DNA of 64,000 nt from positions 310,001-374,000 of the forward strand of contig JACKDN010000004.1 in assembly GCA_020633465.1 (NCBI GenBank), in the 5' to 3' direction. The notes under the pieces were generated by a model. The model did no database searches, had not been told where the DNA came from, and saw only the letters and a list, made by a program, of their open reading frames with translations. Positions 9,670 to 17,883 of the stretch are shown here, piece by piece. A program made the translations under genes and the position numbers. The stretch comes from Myxococcales bacterium. Its GTDB lineage: Bacteria > Myxococcota_A > Bradymonadia > UBA7976 > UBA1532. Numbering within the stretch: the stretch's first letter is position 1; each line of letters opens with the position of its first letter.

Positions 9670-11754
9670 TCAGGGCGCCGGGCAGCGCCCGACGTCCACC
9701 TCCAGATGCTCGAGCCCGGTCTGCAGCCCCGGCACCAGCACCAGGTGCAGGCGGTCGCCGACGGCGGCGGCCCCGACGTCCTCGAGCTGGAACTGCACGT
9801 GCACCTCCTGCGGCAGCTCGAGCACGCGCGTCCGGCCGTGCGCCGCGCCGTCGGCGCCGAACAGCAGGACGTCCACCCAGGTGAACAGAAAGTCGTCGGA
9901 GGTGTGCGTCACCACCACCGCGAAGCCGCTGGCCGTCGCGGTGGCCCGCACGCGCGCCGGCAGCTCGACGTCGTCGAAGCGATGTGCGACGCGCCGCTCG
10001 CCGGTGATCGCGTCGAACAGCTGCACCCCCAGGCCGTGGCGCCGCGCGACCCCGGCCACCAGGAAGCCGCCGTGCCCCGCCGTGATGGCCGCCGCCTCGA
10101 CCGTGTCGCTGCCGATCGCGTCGGCCAGCACGTCGGCGCCCTCGTCGGGCACGTCGCGGCTGAGCAGCACGTCCACCAGCGCGAAGTCGAGCGCGTCCTG
10201 GTTGTCCGGGTTCTCGCCCGCGATCGTCACCAGCCCCACCCGGGCGCCGTCCGACGCCAGCGCCGCCTCGCGCGTCTGCGGGGGATCGTGTCGCCGCTCG
10301 CCGTCGGCGGCGAGGTCGTCGTGAAAGCCCAGTAGATCCAAACCGTTGGTGCCGCGCGGGACGGCCAGCACCCAGCCGGCGCCGCGCGCCGCGATGCCCA
10401 CCTGCAGGCCGACGCTGCGCGCGTAGGCCCGGTCGTGCGCCATCACGCCCTCGAGGTCGCCGCCGTCCGCCTCGAAGCTGTAGAGCCACGGGAACTCGGT
10501 GTACTGCACGCCGCCGATGGTGCCGCGCACCTCCCCCTGACCGCAGGCGAGGCCCACCCGCCCCATCGGCCCCACCGCCAGGTGCGGCCGCGCGCAGGCG
10601 CCGACGTCGACGTCGACGCCCGGCGTCCCGTCCGCCGCGATCGGCAGATAGTGCACGCGTTGGCCGGTGTAGTACGTGACGTTGCCGCTTCGGACGCCGT
10701 CGGCCGGGTGCAGGTCGTAGGCGACGCCCAGCCGCCCGTCGGCGAACGCCGCCACGTCCACGGCGCGGAAGCGGCGATCGTCCGGGCGCACCACCCCCAG
10801 ATCCCGGCGCTGCCCCACGACCTCGGGCACCGGCACCGCGTCGGCCCCGCTGCAGTCCTGGTCCACGCCGTCCCCACACACCTCGTCGACCCCCGGGCTG
10901 CGCCCGCGATCATCGTCGTCGCAGTCGCCGCCGCGGGCGACGTAGCCGGGGATCGGCGCGCACGACAGCCGCAGCGTGGCGTCATCGCCGAAGCCGTCGC
11001 CGTCGCGGTCGAGGTACAGCTCGAGCGGCGCCGGGCAGGGCGGCGCGGCGTCCTCGCGGGGCCCCGCGTCGGGCTCGGGCGGCGCGGCGTCCTCGCGGGG
11101 CCCCGCGTCGGCCGGGCCGCCCCCGTCCTCCCGGGGCGGCTCGGCGTCGACCGCCGGCTGGCAGGCATCGCCCACACCGTCGCCGTCGCGGTCGCGCTGC
11201 GCGGGGTCGAACACGTCGGGGCAGACGTCGCAGGCGTCCCCGACCCCGTCCGCGTCGCCGTCGGCCTGCCCGTTGTTGGCCTTGCCCGGGCAGTTGTCGT
11301 CGCCGTCGGGCACACCGTCGTCGTCACGATCGCCGACCGGGCCCGGGCCCGACGCGTCGGGGCGGCCGCCATCCGCCGGGCCGCCGTCCGGCGCGGGTCC
11401 AGCGTCCGCCCCCGGCGCGCCGCCGTCCACCGCGGCGGCCGGCACGCACCGCAGCGTCGCGCCCGTCTGCACGCAGCGATCCTCGCCGCACAGCCACGCG
11501 CCGAGGCAGTCGCACGTCGGATCGTCCACGCAGGTGTCCGGGGGGGCCACGCACACCTGCCCGTGGGTGGCGCGGTTGCAGCTCAGCTTCTCGCCGCAGC
11601 GGGGATCACCCAGCGTGCAGTCGAGGAAGCCCGTCTCCCGCACGCCGCTCTGCCCGCCGCCGCCGCTCTCGAAGCAGCCCCCCAGCCCGACGAGGGCCCC
11701 GAGCAGGCAGCCCACGCGCGCGCCGCGTCGGACCTCGATCCACCGGCCGTTCAT
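9670..11754 (-). CDS. Lipoprotein with thrombospondin type 3 calcium repeats and a C-terminal beta-rich region
   Basis: Secreted lipoprotein of unknown function, 694 residues. Lipobox LVGLGGC lies near residue 26. Residues about 40-100 are Cys-rich. From about 115 there are acidic DGG/DAA linkers with a duplicated 12-residue unit (PREDAAPPEPDAG type), thrombospondin-3-like calcium loops (DRDDDGVPDGDDNC, DADGVGDACD, DRDGDGVGDAC), and an excalibur/MopE-like DRDGDGFGDD plus CDDDDRGRSPG motif near 265. Residues about 300-690 have alternating hydrophobic strands that may form a beta-propeller or similar fold; no family was recognised there. The ATG at 11754 overlaps the stop of the upstream regulator gene (ATGA), so translation is probably coupled to it. 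Confidence 0.8.
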   Translation of the reverse strand: MNGRWIEVRRGARVGCLLGALVGLGGCFESGGGGQSGVRETGFLDCTLGDPRCGEKLSCNRATHGQVCVAPPDTCVDDPTCDCLGAWLCGEDRCVQTGATLRCVPAAAVDGGAPGADAGPAPDGGPADGGRPDASGPGPVGDRDDDGVPDGDDNCPGKANNGQADGDADGVGDACDVCPDVFDPAQRDRDGDGVGDACQPAVDAEPPREDGGGPADAGPREDAAPPEPDAGPREDAAPPCPAPLELYLDRDGDGFGDDATLRLSCAPIPGYVARGGDCDDDDRGRSPGVDEVCGDGVDQDCSGADAVPVPEVVGQRRDLGVVRPDDRRFRAVDVAAFADGRLGVAYDLHPADGVRSGNVTYYTGQRVHYLPIAADGTPGVDVDVGACARPHLAVGPMGRVGLACGQGEVRGTIGGVQYTEFPWLYSFEADGGDLEGVMAHDRAYARSVGLQVGIAARGAGWVLAVPRGTNGLDLLGFHDDLAADGERRHDPPQTREAALASDGARVGLVTIAGENPDNQDALDFALVDVLLSRDVPDEGADVLADAIGSDTVEAAAITAGHGGFLVAGVARRHGLGVQLFDAITGERRVAHRFDDVELPARVRATATASGFAVVVTHTSDDFLFTWVDVLLFGADGAAHGRTRVLELPQEVHVQFQLEDVGAAAVGDRLHLVLVPGLQTGLEHLEVDVGRCPAP

Positions 11755-12494
11755 CCCTCGTCCTCCCCCACCGGCGCCAGCGCCAGCGTCACCGCGAACG
11801 CGCGGTCCCCGCCGTGCTCCTGCGCCCGGTCGTCCACGTCTCCGCAGGCCGCGCGCAGCGCGCGCACCAGCGTGTCGGCCATCGCGGCCACGTCCTCGTC
11901 GCGCCCCTGAAAGCTGAGCGTGCGGCCCAGCGCGGGCCCGTCGTCGCCCAGCAGGCGGCAACGCAAGGTCTCGAACATCACGTCCAGCTGGTGGTTCACG
12001 CCGTCCACCCGGGCGTCCAGATCGGATCGCATCAGGTTGCGATAGGCGGGATCCAGCCGATATCGGGCCGCCTCGCCGGGCGCCGCCTCGCGCTGCGCGC
12101 GGCCGCCCGCGACGAGCGCCTCGAGCAAGCGCTCGGCCTCGCCCGCGTCCACCTTCACCGCCTCGGCCACCGCCGCCGCGGTCGCGTGCCCGGCGCGCAG
12201 GGCGTCCTCGACGCGCCGCCGCTGCGCCAGCTCGCGCTCGGGCGCGAAGAAGTCTGCCCGGTAGGCGCGCTCCAGGTTGCCGATGGTGCGCAGCGACAGG
12301 CCGAAGGTGCGCGACAGATCGGCGTGGCTCAGGCCCCCGCGCCGCCGGTACTCCTCGAAGCAGGCCAGCCGGCACAGGTGTTCGAAGTCCTTCAGCGGCA
12401 GGCGAAAGCGCCGCGCCAGGCGCACCGCCGGCTTCAGCAGCGAGAACACCAGCCGGCGCTGGAACTCCACGGTCGAGACGGACTCGTCGGCCAC
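11751..12494 (-). CDS. Putative DNA-binding regulator (winged/helix-turn-helix)
   Basis: A cytosolic protein of about 247 residues that I cannot assign to a named family. Residues about 20-75 are basic and helical, with a helix-turn-helix pattern (GLSHADLSRTFGLSLRTIGNLERAY). A second, weaker HTH pattern follows near 95-130 (TAAAVAEAVKVDAGEAERLLEALVAGGRA). The rest is mixed helical. The start is uncertain: GTG at 12494 has GGAGAGG four bases upstream, while an in-frame ATG at 12521 has only a weak site. Its stop overlaps the start of the lipoprotein gene (9670-11754), so both are probably one transcript. It is divergent from the ECF sigma gene at 12654, with a perfect inverted repeat at 12542-12561 between them. 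Confidence 0.7.
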   Translation of the reverse strand: MADESVSTVEFQRRLVFSLLKPAVRLARRFRLPLKDFEHLCRLACFEEYRRRGGLSHADLSRTFGLSLRTIGNLERAYRADFFAPERELAQRRRVEDALRAGHATAAAVAEAVKVDAGEAERLLEALVAGGRAQREAAPGEAARYRLDPAYRNLMRSDLDARVDGVNHQLDVMFETLRCRLLGDDGPALGRTLSFQGRDEDVAAMADTLVRALRAACGDVDDRAQEHGGDRAFAVTLALAPVGEDEG

Positions 12495-12541
12495 CACACC
12501 TCTCCGGTACGCGGGCACCATCGAGCATTTGGATTCCGCAT

Positions 12542-12561
12542 ACAAGCACATTTTTGCTTGT
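12542..12561. promoter_or_regulatory. Perfect inverted repeat between divergent regulator and sigma genes
   Basis: Seven-base arms ACAAGCA (12542-12548) and TGCTTGT (12555-12561) are separated by six AT-rich bases. This is the most AT-rich point of the divergent intergenic region, 48 bases before the regulator GTG and 92 before the sigma factor ATG. It could be an operator for the HTH protein at 11751-12494 or part of the sigma promoter. It is unlikely to be a terminator because no gene end lies beside it. Confidence 0.5.
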
Positions 12562-12653
12562 CGGCTTCATCGGACATGGCGACCCGCGCCGACCGCCCGA
12601 ATTTTCTCGGGAACCGATGGACCCGGCGCTGCGTGCAACGCACCGTGCTCGCG

Positions 12654-13244
12654 ATGAAGACCCCCGCCCCACGCCTGACCGCGGCGCCCGCCGAGCTGGA
12701 CGCGCTGACCGTCGCCCGCGCGCGCCGCGGTGACGACGCGGCCTGCCGCGCCCTGGTGCTGTGCTATCAGCGGCGGGTCTTCGCGCTGCTCGGCCGCCTG
12801 CTGGGGCCGGCCGGCCTCGAGCACGCCGTCGAGGATCTGGCCCAGGAGACCTTCCTGCGCGTCTTCCGCGCCCTGCCCGACTTCCGCGACGAGGGGCCCG
12901 CCCGCCTGTCGACGTGGATCCTCACCATCGCCAGCCGCCTCGCGATCGACCGCCTGCGGCGCGGCGGCCGAGCGACCGTCCCCCTCGACCACCCCACCGC
13001 CCGCGCGCTGCCGGCCCGGGGCAGCGCCGACGCGGCGGCCGTCGGCCGAGCCCTCGTCGCCGCCATCGCCGACCTGCCCCCCGAGTTCCGCGTGGTGTTC
13101 GAGCTCAGCGTCGGGCAGGAGCTCGACCACGCCGAGATCGCCGCCGCGCTCGACCTGCCGGCCGGCACGGTCAAGTCCCGACTCTCGCGCGCTCGCGCTC
13201 GCCTGCGCGCGGCCCTGACCGGGAGGTCCGCCGATGTCCGATGA
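12654..13244 (+). CDS. ECF RNA polymerase sigma factor
   Basis: Extracytoplasmic-function sigma factor, 196 residues, standard family length. Sigma region 2 spans about residues 25-95 (ALVLCYQRRVFAL, the DLAQETFLRVFRAL motif near 66, then LSTWILTIASRLAIDRLRR). Region 4 covers about 130-185 (LPPEFRVVFELSVGQELDHAEIAAALDLPAGTVKSRLSRARARLR). The stop lies inside the start of the next gene (11-base overlap), a FecR-like membrane protein, which is the usual position of the cognate anti-sigma factor. The ATG at 12654 has no strong Shine-Dalgarno. It probably responds to an envelope signal through that neighbour (inference from gene order). Confidence 0.93.
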   Translation: MKTPAPRLTAAPAELDALTVARARRGDDAACRALVLCYQRRVFALLGRLLGPAGLEHAVEDLAQETFLRVFRALPDFRDEGPARLSTWILTIASRLAIDRLRRGGRATVPLDHPTARALPARGSADAAAVGRALVAAIADLPPEFRVVFELSVGQELDHAEIAAALDLPAGTVKSRLSRARARLRAALTGRSADVR

Positions 13245-14463
13245 GCCTCGGGACGACGACGCCCTCGACGCCGCGTGGCGCGCGCTGCCGACCCGCGAGC
13301 CGCCTCCGGACTTCGCCGACCGCGTCCTCGCCGCGCGGCGCGCGGGCGCCGCGGCGTCTCGCCGTCGCTGGCCGCCCCTCGCCGCCGCGGCGGTCCTCCT
13401 GCTCGGCCTCGGCGGCGCCCTGCTGGCCCTCCGCGACGACCGCGCGCCCGCCGGCGAGCTGCACGCCGACGCCCGGCAGACGATCGCGCTGGGCGCCTTC
13501 GGACGCGCCGTCGCCGAGCCCGGCGCCCACCTGCGCTGGCGCCACGGCGGGGACGGCCTGCGCGTCGACCAGGCGGCGGGCGCCGTCTTCTACCGGGCCG
13601 ACCGCGGCCCCCTGACCGTGCACACCGCGGCCGGCGTCGTGACGACCGACGGCGGCTGCCTGACCGTGGAGATCGAGCCGATGAACCGTACGCTGCGCGG
13701 CGCCGCGCTGGGCGCCGCGCTGGGCGCCGCGCTGGTGGTGACCGTCTACGAAGGCGAGGCCGCGCTCGGCGGACCCGCCGGCGAGGTCGTGGTGCCCGCG
13801 GGCGAGCGCGGCCGTCTGGAGCGCGAGGGGGAGGCGCCCCGGCGCGACCTCGCGGCCACCCGCCGGACGCCGCCCGCGCCCCTGCCGCCGCTGATGCCCG
13901 AGGGTGAGGCCGGGGACCCCGCCGAGGCGCCGAGCCCGGCGGCGCCGGCCGAGGCCGCCCCGGAGGACGTCGCGCGGCTGCGCGCCCGCGTCGAGACCCT
14001 CGAGGCCGAGCTCGCCGAAGAGCGGGCGATGCGCCGGGAGACCGAAGGCGACCCCATCCCCATGCCGGCCGATCTGCCGGCCCCGTTCCGAAGCGAGGCG
14101 CTGCGGGCGAACATGCAGCGCGCCATCGACGAGCTGGGGGTGGACGGCGAGGTCACCAGCGTCGACTGCACCGAGTTCCCCTGCATCATCTACGGCGACA
14201 TCGACCACACCGACGAGGAGGTGTTCGACAAGCTGCGCGGCACGACCGCCATGCGGCCGTACACGGACGCCTCGTCCGGCGTGTCGGCCTGGGGTCACGA
14301 GCGGCGCACCCCCGAGGGCACCCAGAAGCGCGCCTTCTTCGGCGTCGCCCTGTACCCCGGCGACCAGGCGCCCGAGGCGCGCACGGCCATCGGTCGGCGC
14401 ATGCGGTTCCGGAACCAGCAGGCCTTCGAGGCCATGGCGCCCAAGGCGGAAGATGGCCCTTGA
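13234..14463 (+). CDS. Membrane FecR-like / putative anti-sigma protein
   Basis: A 409-residue protein overlapping the end of the ECF sigma gene. Residues 1-43 are cytosolic, including an ALPTREPPPDFADRVLAARRAG segment of the kind that binds sigma factors in myxobacterial anti-sigma proteins. One transmembrane helix follows (about 47-66). The outer region starts with a FecR-like beta domain (about 75-190: Gly-rich strands, VTVYEGEAALGG, VVVPAGERGRLE). Then come a Pro/Ala-rich linker, a short coiled coil (about 247-270) and a C-terminal domain with one Cys pair (CTEFPC). A 12-base unit is repeated three times in frame (about 13699-13734), giving GAAL-GAAL-GAAL. The coupling and topology argue for regulation of the adjacent sigma factor; there is no zinc-finger anti-sigma motif. 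Confidence 0.78.
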   Translation: MSDEPRDDDALDAAWRALPTREPPPDFADRVLAARRAGAAASRRRWPPLAAAAVLLLGLGGALLALRDDRAPAGELHADARQTIALGAFGRAVAEPGAHLRWRHGGDGLRVDQAAGAVFYRADRGPLTVHTAAGVVTTDGGCLTVEIEPMNRTLRGAALGAALGAALVVTVYEGEAALGGPAGEVVVPAGERGRLEREGEAPRRDLAATRRTPPAPLPPLMPEGEAGDPAEAPSPAAPAEAAPEDVARLRARVETLEAELAEERAMRRETEGDPIPMPADLPAPFRSEALRANMQRAIDELGVDGEVTSVDCTEFPCIIYGDIDHTDEEVFDKLRGTTAMRPYTDASSGVSAWGHERRTPEGTQKRAFFGVALYPGDQAPEARTAIGRRMRFRNQQAFEAMAPKAEDGP

Positions 14464-14469
14464 CGCTGC

Positions 14470-14500
14470 ACAGGCGTTCAGCTATTCACTGAACACCTGT
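14470..14500 (+). promoter_or_regulatory. Long imperfect inverted repeat upstream of small basic protein gene
   Basis: Arms of 12 bases (14470-14481 and 14489-14500) match at 11 of 12 positions around a seven-base AT-rich loop. The element starts 7 bases after the stop of the FecR-like gene and ends four bases before the GAGGAGG ribosome site of the next gene. It has no T-tract. It may be an operator over the promoter of the 14516 gene, or an mRNA hairpin separating its expression from the sigma operon. Confidence 0.5.
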
Positions 14501-14515
14501 CCAGAGGAGGTGTTC

Positions 14516-14920
14516 ATGTCCGCTCCATCGCCCATCCCCCCGCGCGTCGAGGCCATCCTGGCCCTCTTCGAGGCCGAGCTGGCGGCGCTGCAGTTCCCCG
14601 ATCTGGATCGGGACAGCCTGGCCGAGCACGCCGAGGCCGTCCGCGCGCAGGCGGCCGAGGTGGAGGAGGCGCGGGCGCTGCTCGAGGCCGCGCGCGCCAC
14701 CCTCGAGGCGCGGCGGGCCGAGCTCACCGCGCACGCCCGGAAGGGGCTGGCCTACGCTCGGGTGTTCGCGCGAGACGAGCCCGCCCTGCTGCAGCGCCTC
14801 GACGCGATCACGCTCGACGACGGTGAGGAGAAGAAGCCGAAGCGGCGGCGGCGCACGCGCAAGGCCAACGAGGCCAAGCCCGACAACGTGGCAGAGCTGC
14901 CTCTGCGCGCCGCGGGCTGA
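14516..14920 (+). CDS. Small coiled-coil protein with a strongly basic tail
   Basis: Unrecognised cytosolic protein of 134 residues. The start ATG has an ideal GAGGAGG site six bases upstream. Residues about 10-75 are predicted to be one or two long amphipathic helices rich in Ala, Glu and Arg (AEVEEARALLEAARATLEARRAEL). Residues about 78-100 form another helical segment, and from about 103 the chain is highly basic (KKPKRRRRTRK). The tail suggests nucleic-acid binding or membrane-phosphate contact, but no family is evident. It is preceded by a 12-base-arm inverted repeat and is convergent with the gene at 14930-15454 with only nine bases between them. Confidence 0.72.
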   Translation: MSAPSPIPPRVEAILALFEAELAALQFPDLDRDSLAEHAEAVRAQAAEVEEARALLEAARATLEARRAELTAHARKGLAYARVFARDEPALLQRLDAITLDDGEEKKPKRRRRTRKANEAKPDNVAELPLRAAG

Positions 14921-14929
14921 GTCCGCGCG

Positions 14930-15454
14930 TCAGGGCGCCGCGTCGGGGGGCGCCGGTCGGAGGCCGCCGTCGGGCGGCGCGGCGAGGGTGCCCGTGACGC
15001 GTCCGGCGCAGGCCGCGGGCGGCGCGCACAGCATGAAGCGCGGATCACCCGCGCCCTGGGTGTCGAGGCAGCACCAGCCGGCGGGGCAGTCGGTGCCGTA
15101 ACGACAGCGGCGCGTGCAGATCCCCGCGTCCAGCGCGCGGTCGGTGAAGCACAGGGGGGCGGACGGATCGCAGCGCTCGCAGGGCGCGCCCGGCCCGCCG
15201 TCGGGCCGCCCGGCCGGGCTCGGCGCGGCCGCATCGGGCGGATCGATCGGCGCGCCCACGTCGGCCGAGTCGGTCGGCGTGGTGATCGCACGGGGGCCCG
15301 GACCGGCGGACAGCTCGCCGTCGCCTTGGGGCAGCTCGGCGCCGCCGTCGCGGTCGGATCCGCCGGGCGAGACCCACACCAGGGCGACGGTGAGCGCCGC
15401 GACGACGAGGGTCGCGGTGGCGATCATGCGTCTCTGGCGGGCGGGGCTGTCCAC
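14930..15454 (-). CDS. Cys-rich membrane-anchored or secreted small protein
   Basis: A 174-residue protein of unknown role. Residues about 10-29 form a single hydrophobic helix (IATATLVVAALTVALVWV) acting as signal peptide or anchor. A Pro/Asp-rich disordered linker (about 30-88) follows, then a domain with eight Cys (CERCDPSAPLCF, ICTRRCRYGTDCPAGWCC) that is probably disulfide bonded outside the cytoplasm. The C-terminus is again Pro/Ala-rich. The GTG start at 15454 has GAGG seven bases upstream. It is convergent with the basic coiled-coil protein gene and divergent from the lipoprotein at 15514. Confidence 0.7.
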   Translation of the reverse strand: MDSPARQRRMIATATLVVAALTVALVWVSPGGSDRDGGAELPQGDGELSAGPGPRAITTPTDSADVGAPIDPPDAAAPSPAGRPDGGPGAPCERCDPSAPLCFTDRALDAGICTRRCRYGTDCPAGWCCLDTQGAGDPRFMLCAPPAACAGRVTGTLAAPPDGGLRPAPPDAAP

Positions 15455-15513
15455 GCGGCACCTCGGTGGGTCTCGGGTTGTCGGCCCGGTGGGCGCTCGG
15501 GCACCATCGCGCG

Positions 15514-16495
15514 ATGCGCGTCGCGGTCTCCATCGCCCTGGCCCTGCTCGGGTGTCAAGCCTCGCGGGGGTCCGGTGAGGATGCGTCGGGGCCGCCGACG
15601 GTCGCCGACGCCGCGGCGCCGACGGCCCCCCGCGGTCACCGCCGCGATGCGTCGACCGGGGCAGCGCCGACGGGCACCCGAGGCCACGACGCGTCGGCCG
15701 CCGCGGCGCCGACGCCCACGCTGGGCCGCGCCGGCGGCCGGCGACGTCTCACGGCCCGCACCTGGTCTTGCGCCGGCGGCCGGCGACCCCTTACCGCCCG
15801 CACTGGGCCGCGCGCCTGCGGCCGGCGACGTCCCACCGCCGGGCGCGTGGCGGGCGCTGCCGCTGCTGCCGGACGCCGCCAGCGAGCCGGATGGGGGCGG
15901 CGGGCCGTCGCTGGGCGCGGCGTGGCGCGCGGTGCGGGCCGGGCCGGGGCGCGGGGCGTTGCGGCCGCTGCAGGCCGAGATGGCGCTCGAGGTCGAGACC
16001 CGCGGCGCGGCGGCCACACCGCTGACCGTCGTGGGCGTCCGCACCGCGCGCCCGCTGGATCTGGCCGCCGTGCGCTGGACGCTGGACTGGAACGCCCAGG
16101 CCAACGGCGCCTACCTGAAGGCCTCGCTGTACCTGGCGCCCGCCGCGACCGAGGGCGATCCCGAGGGGCTGCCCGACTTCGTCCGCGTGCAGCACGTCGG
16201 CGTGCCCCCGGGGGATCGGTGGCGGCACGAGCTCGCCGCCCGCGAGGCCGGCCGCCTGCGCTTCCTCGACCGGGCCGGGTGGCCCGCCGACCGGCGCGGA
16301 CGCGCCCCGGGGCGGGTGCGGGCGCAGCTGGCCCGCGAAGGCGGGCGCCTGGTGTACCGGGAGGGCGACGCCATCCGGGCGACGGTCGACGCGCCCGACT
16401 GGCCCCGGGTGTACGTCTACCTCACGCTGGCGAGCCACTCGAACTATCCTGCGCGCTCGATCCGCGTGGGCGCGGTGGAGGTGCGCACCCGATGA
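15514..16495 (+). pseudogene. Lipoprotein gene with an internal frameshift near 15730
   Basis: The ATG at 15514 begins a clear lipoprotein signal (ALALLGC, Cys at residue 14) and an Ala/Pro/Asp linker. The downstream beta-rich domain (about 15830-16495: TPLTVVGVRTARPLDLAAVRWTLDW and onward) is open only in another frame. Three copies of an APAAGD-coding repeat sit at the junction. The first copy (from 15721) lacks the CG dinucleotide present in the third (from 15803); restoring it joins both halves in frame, giving about 327 residues. So this is one gene carrying a two-base contraction, real or a sequencing error. The body matches no family I know. Its stop overlaps the next start (ATGA), so it is the first gene of a three-gene run. 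Confidence 0.65.
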
Positions 16496-16989
16496 GGCCC
16501 CTCGAAGGCACCCCCTTCAGCTGGCAGGCGCAGGACGACCACGTGATCATCGAGCGGCGCCCGCCGCCTTGGGCCGCGCCGCTGTTCTGGGCCCTGCTGA
16601 CGGGCTACGCGGTGATGGCGGCGTGGGGGCTGTGGGGCGCCAGCCGCCCGGGCGGCGGACGCCAGGACGACGTCCTCGGCGTGGCGGCGCTCTTCGGTCT
16701 GTGCACCTTCGTCGCGGTGGCCATGGCCTGGCTGCGGGGCTATCCGCGGCGGCTGGTGGTGCGCAACGACGTGGTCGAGGTGCACCCCCGGCTGGGTGCC
16801 CACCGCGAGGAGCCCCTGGTCGAGCCGCACGTCAAGCTGGCCATCGACGAGCACGATCACCACACCGACGTGGCGGTGGAGCTGACGACCGGCGGCGGCA
16901 CCGCGCGCCCGCTGGTGCACGGGCGCGACGTGGATGTGGCCGACTTCCGCGCCCTGGCCGCCGCGCTGCGCGGCGTCGTCGGCCGGTGA
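16492..16989 (+). CDS. Small two-helix membrane protein with PH-like tail
   Basis: A 165-residue protein. After a polar N-terminus there are two transmembrane helices (about 28-48 and 58-80), then a cytosolic region (about 83-165) with the beta pattern of bacterial PH-like/photosystem-assembly-type domains (RLVVRNDVVEVHPRLG, HTDVAVELTTGGG, a final helix DFRALAAALRGVVG). It overlaps the frameshifted lipoprotein gene upstream (ATGA) and the DUF218 gene downstream (GTGA), so the three are translationally coupled. Function unknown; a role in envelope maintenance is only suggested by context. Confidence 0.72.
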   Translation: MRPLEGTPFSWQAQDDHVIIERRPPPWAAPLFWALLTGYAVMAAWGLWGASRPGGGRQDDVLGVAALFGLCTFVAVAMAWLRGYPRRLVVRNDVVEVHPRLGAHREEPLVEPHVKLAIDEHDHHTDVAVELTTGGGTARPLVHGRDVDVADFRALAAALRGVVGR

Positions 16990-17879
16990 CGCCCGCGGCG
17001 CTCGGCGCGGCTGCGCTGGCGGCGGGCTGGCTGTGGGCCGCGTTCGACCGCCGCGCCGGCCCCGTCGCGCGCGGGCTGCTGCGCGTCCTGCCCTTCTTCC
17101 TGCTGACCGGCGCGCTGCTGACCAGCGATCCCTTCGTGCTGCGCAAGCTGGTGGGCCGGCTGGCGATGCCGCCCGCCTGGCTGTGGGCGGCGCTGTACGG
17201 CTGGAGCGTCGCGGCGCTGTACGCCGGCGCCCGCCGAACGGCGGCGGGCCTGGCCGCCCTGTGGCTCGTGCTCACCCTCAGCGGCAACGACCTGCTCACC
17301 CGCGCCGTCGTCCGCAGCCTCGAGGCCCCGTACCTGAACCTGCCGACCGACACGCGGTTCGACGTCGCCTACGTGCTCGGCGGCGGCAGCCAGGTGGGGC
17401 CCGACGGCCGCCCGACCCTGGGGCCCAGCGGCGATCGCATCCGCCAGGCCGCTCGGCTGTACCAGGACGGCCGCGCGCCGCTGCTGGTGACCGCCGGCAC
17501 GGCCGTCGGCGGCTTCATGCAGGCGGTGCCCCGCGATCTGGGGGCCGAGACCGCCGCGCTGTGGGCCGAGATGGGCATCCCGAAGGACGCCATCCTGCGC
17601 CTCGAGGGGCCCCGCACGACGGGCGAGGAGATGGCGCTGCTGGCCCGAGAGGCGAAGACGCGCGGCTGGCGGCGCGTGGCCCTCGTCACCAGCGCCTGGC
17701 ACCTGCGCCGGGCCTTGCGCCACGCGGCGCACCACGGCCTGGACGCGACGCCGGTGCCCGCCGACTTCCGAGGCGGTCACCCGCAGTGGACGGTGGTGAG
17801 CCTGGCCCCCTCGGCGACCTCGCTGTACGTGTTGCGGCTGGCGCTGTGGGAGTACCTGGCGACGCTCGTGTCGCCCTGA
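16986..17879 (+). CDS. DUF218 (YdcF/SanA/ElyC-type) membrane protein
   Basis: A 297-residue protein with about four transmembrane helices in the first 110 residues, then a DUF218 domain. Family signatures: VAYVLGGGSQ (about 126), RIRQAARLYQDGRAPLLVTAGTA, GIPKDAILRLEGPRTTGEEM, and VTSAWHLRRAL near 238. In E. coli the family includes ElyC and SanA, which act in envelope or undecaprenyl-phosphate homeostasis (family knowledge). The GTG at 16986 overlaps the stop of the previous gene by four bases, so it belongs to the same operon. Confidence 0.85.
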   Translation: MTPAALGAAALAAGWLWAAFDRRAGPVARGLLRVLPFFLLTGALLTSDPFVLRKLVGRLAMPPAWLWAALYGWSVAALYAGARRTAAGLAALWLVLTLSGNDLLTRAVVRSLEAPYLNLPTDTRFDVAYVLGGGSQVGPDGRPTLGPSGDRIRQAARLYQDGRAPLLVTAGTAVGGFMQAVPRDLGAETAALWAEMGIPKDAILRLEGPRTTGEEMALLAREAKTRGWRRVALVTSAWHLRRALRHAAHHGLDATPVPADFRGGHPQWTVVSLAPSATSLYVLRLALWEYLATLVSP

Positions 17880-17883
17880 CGGC

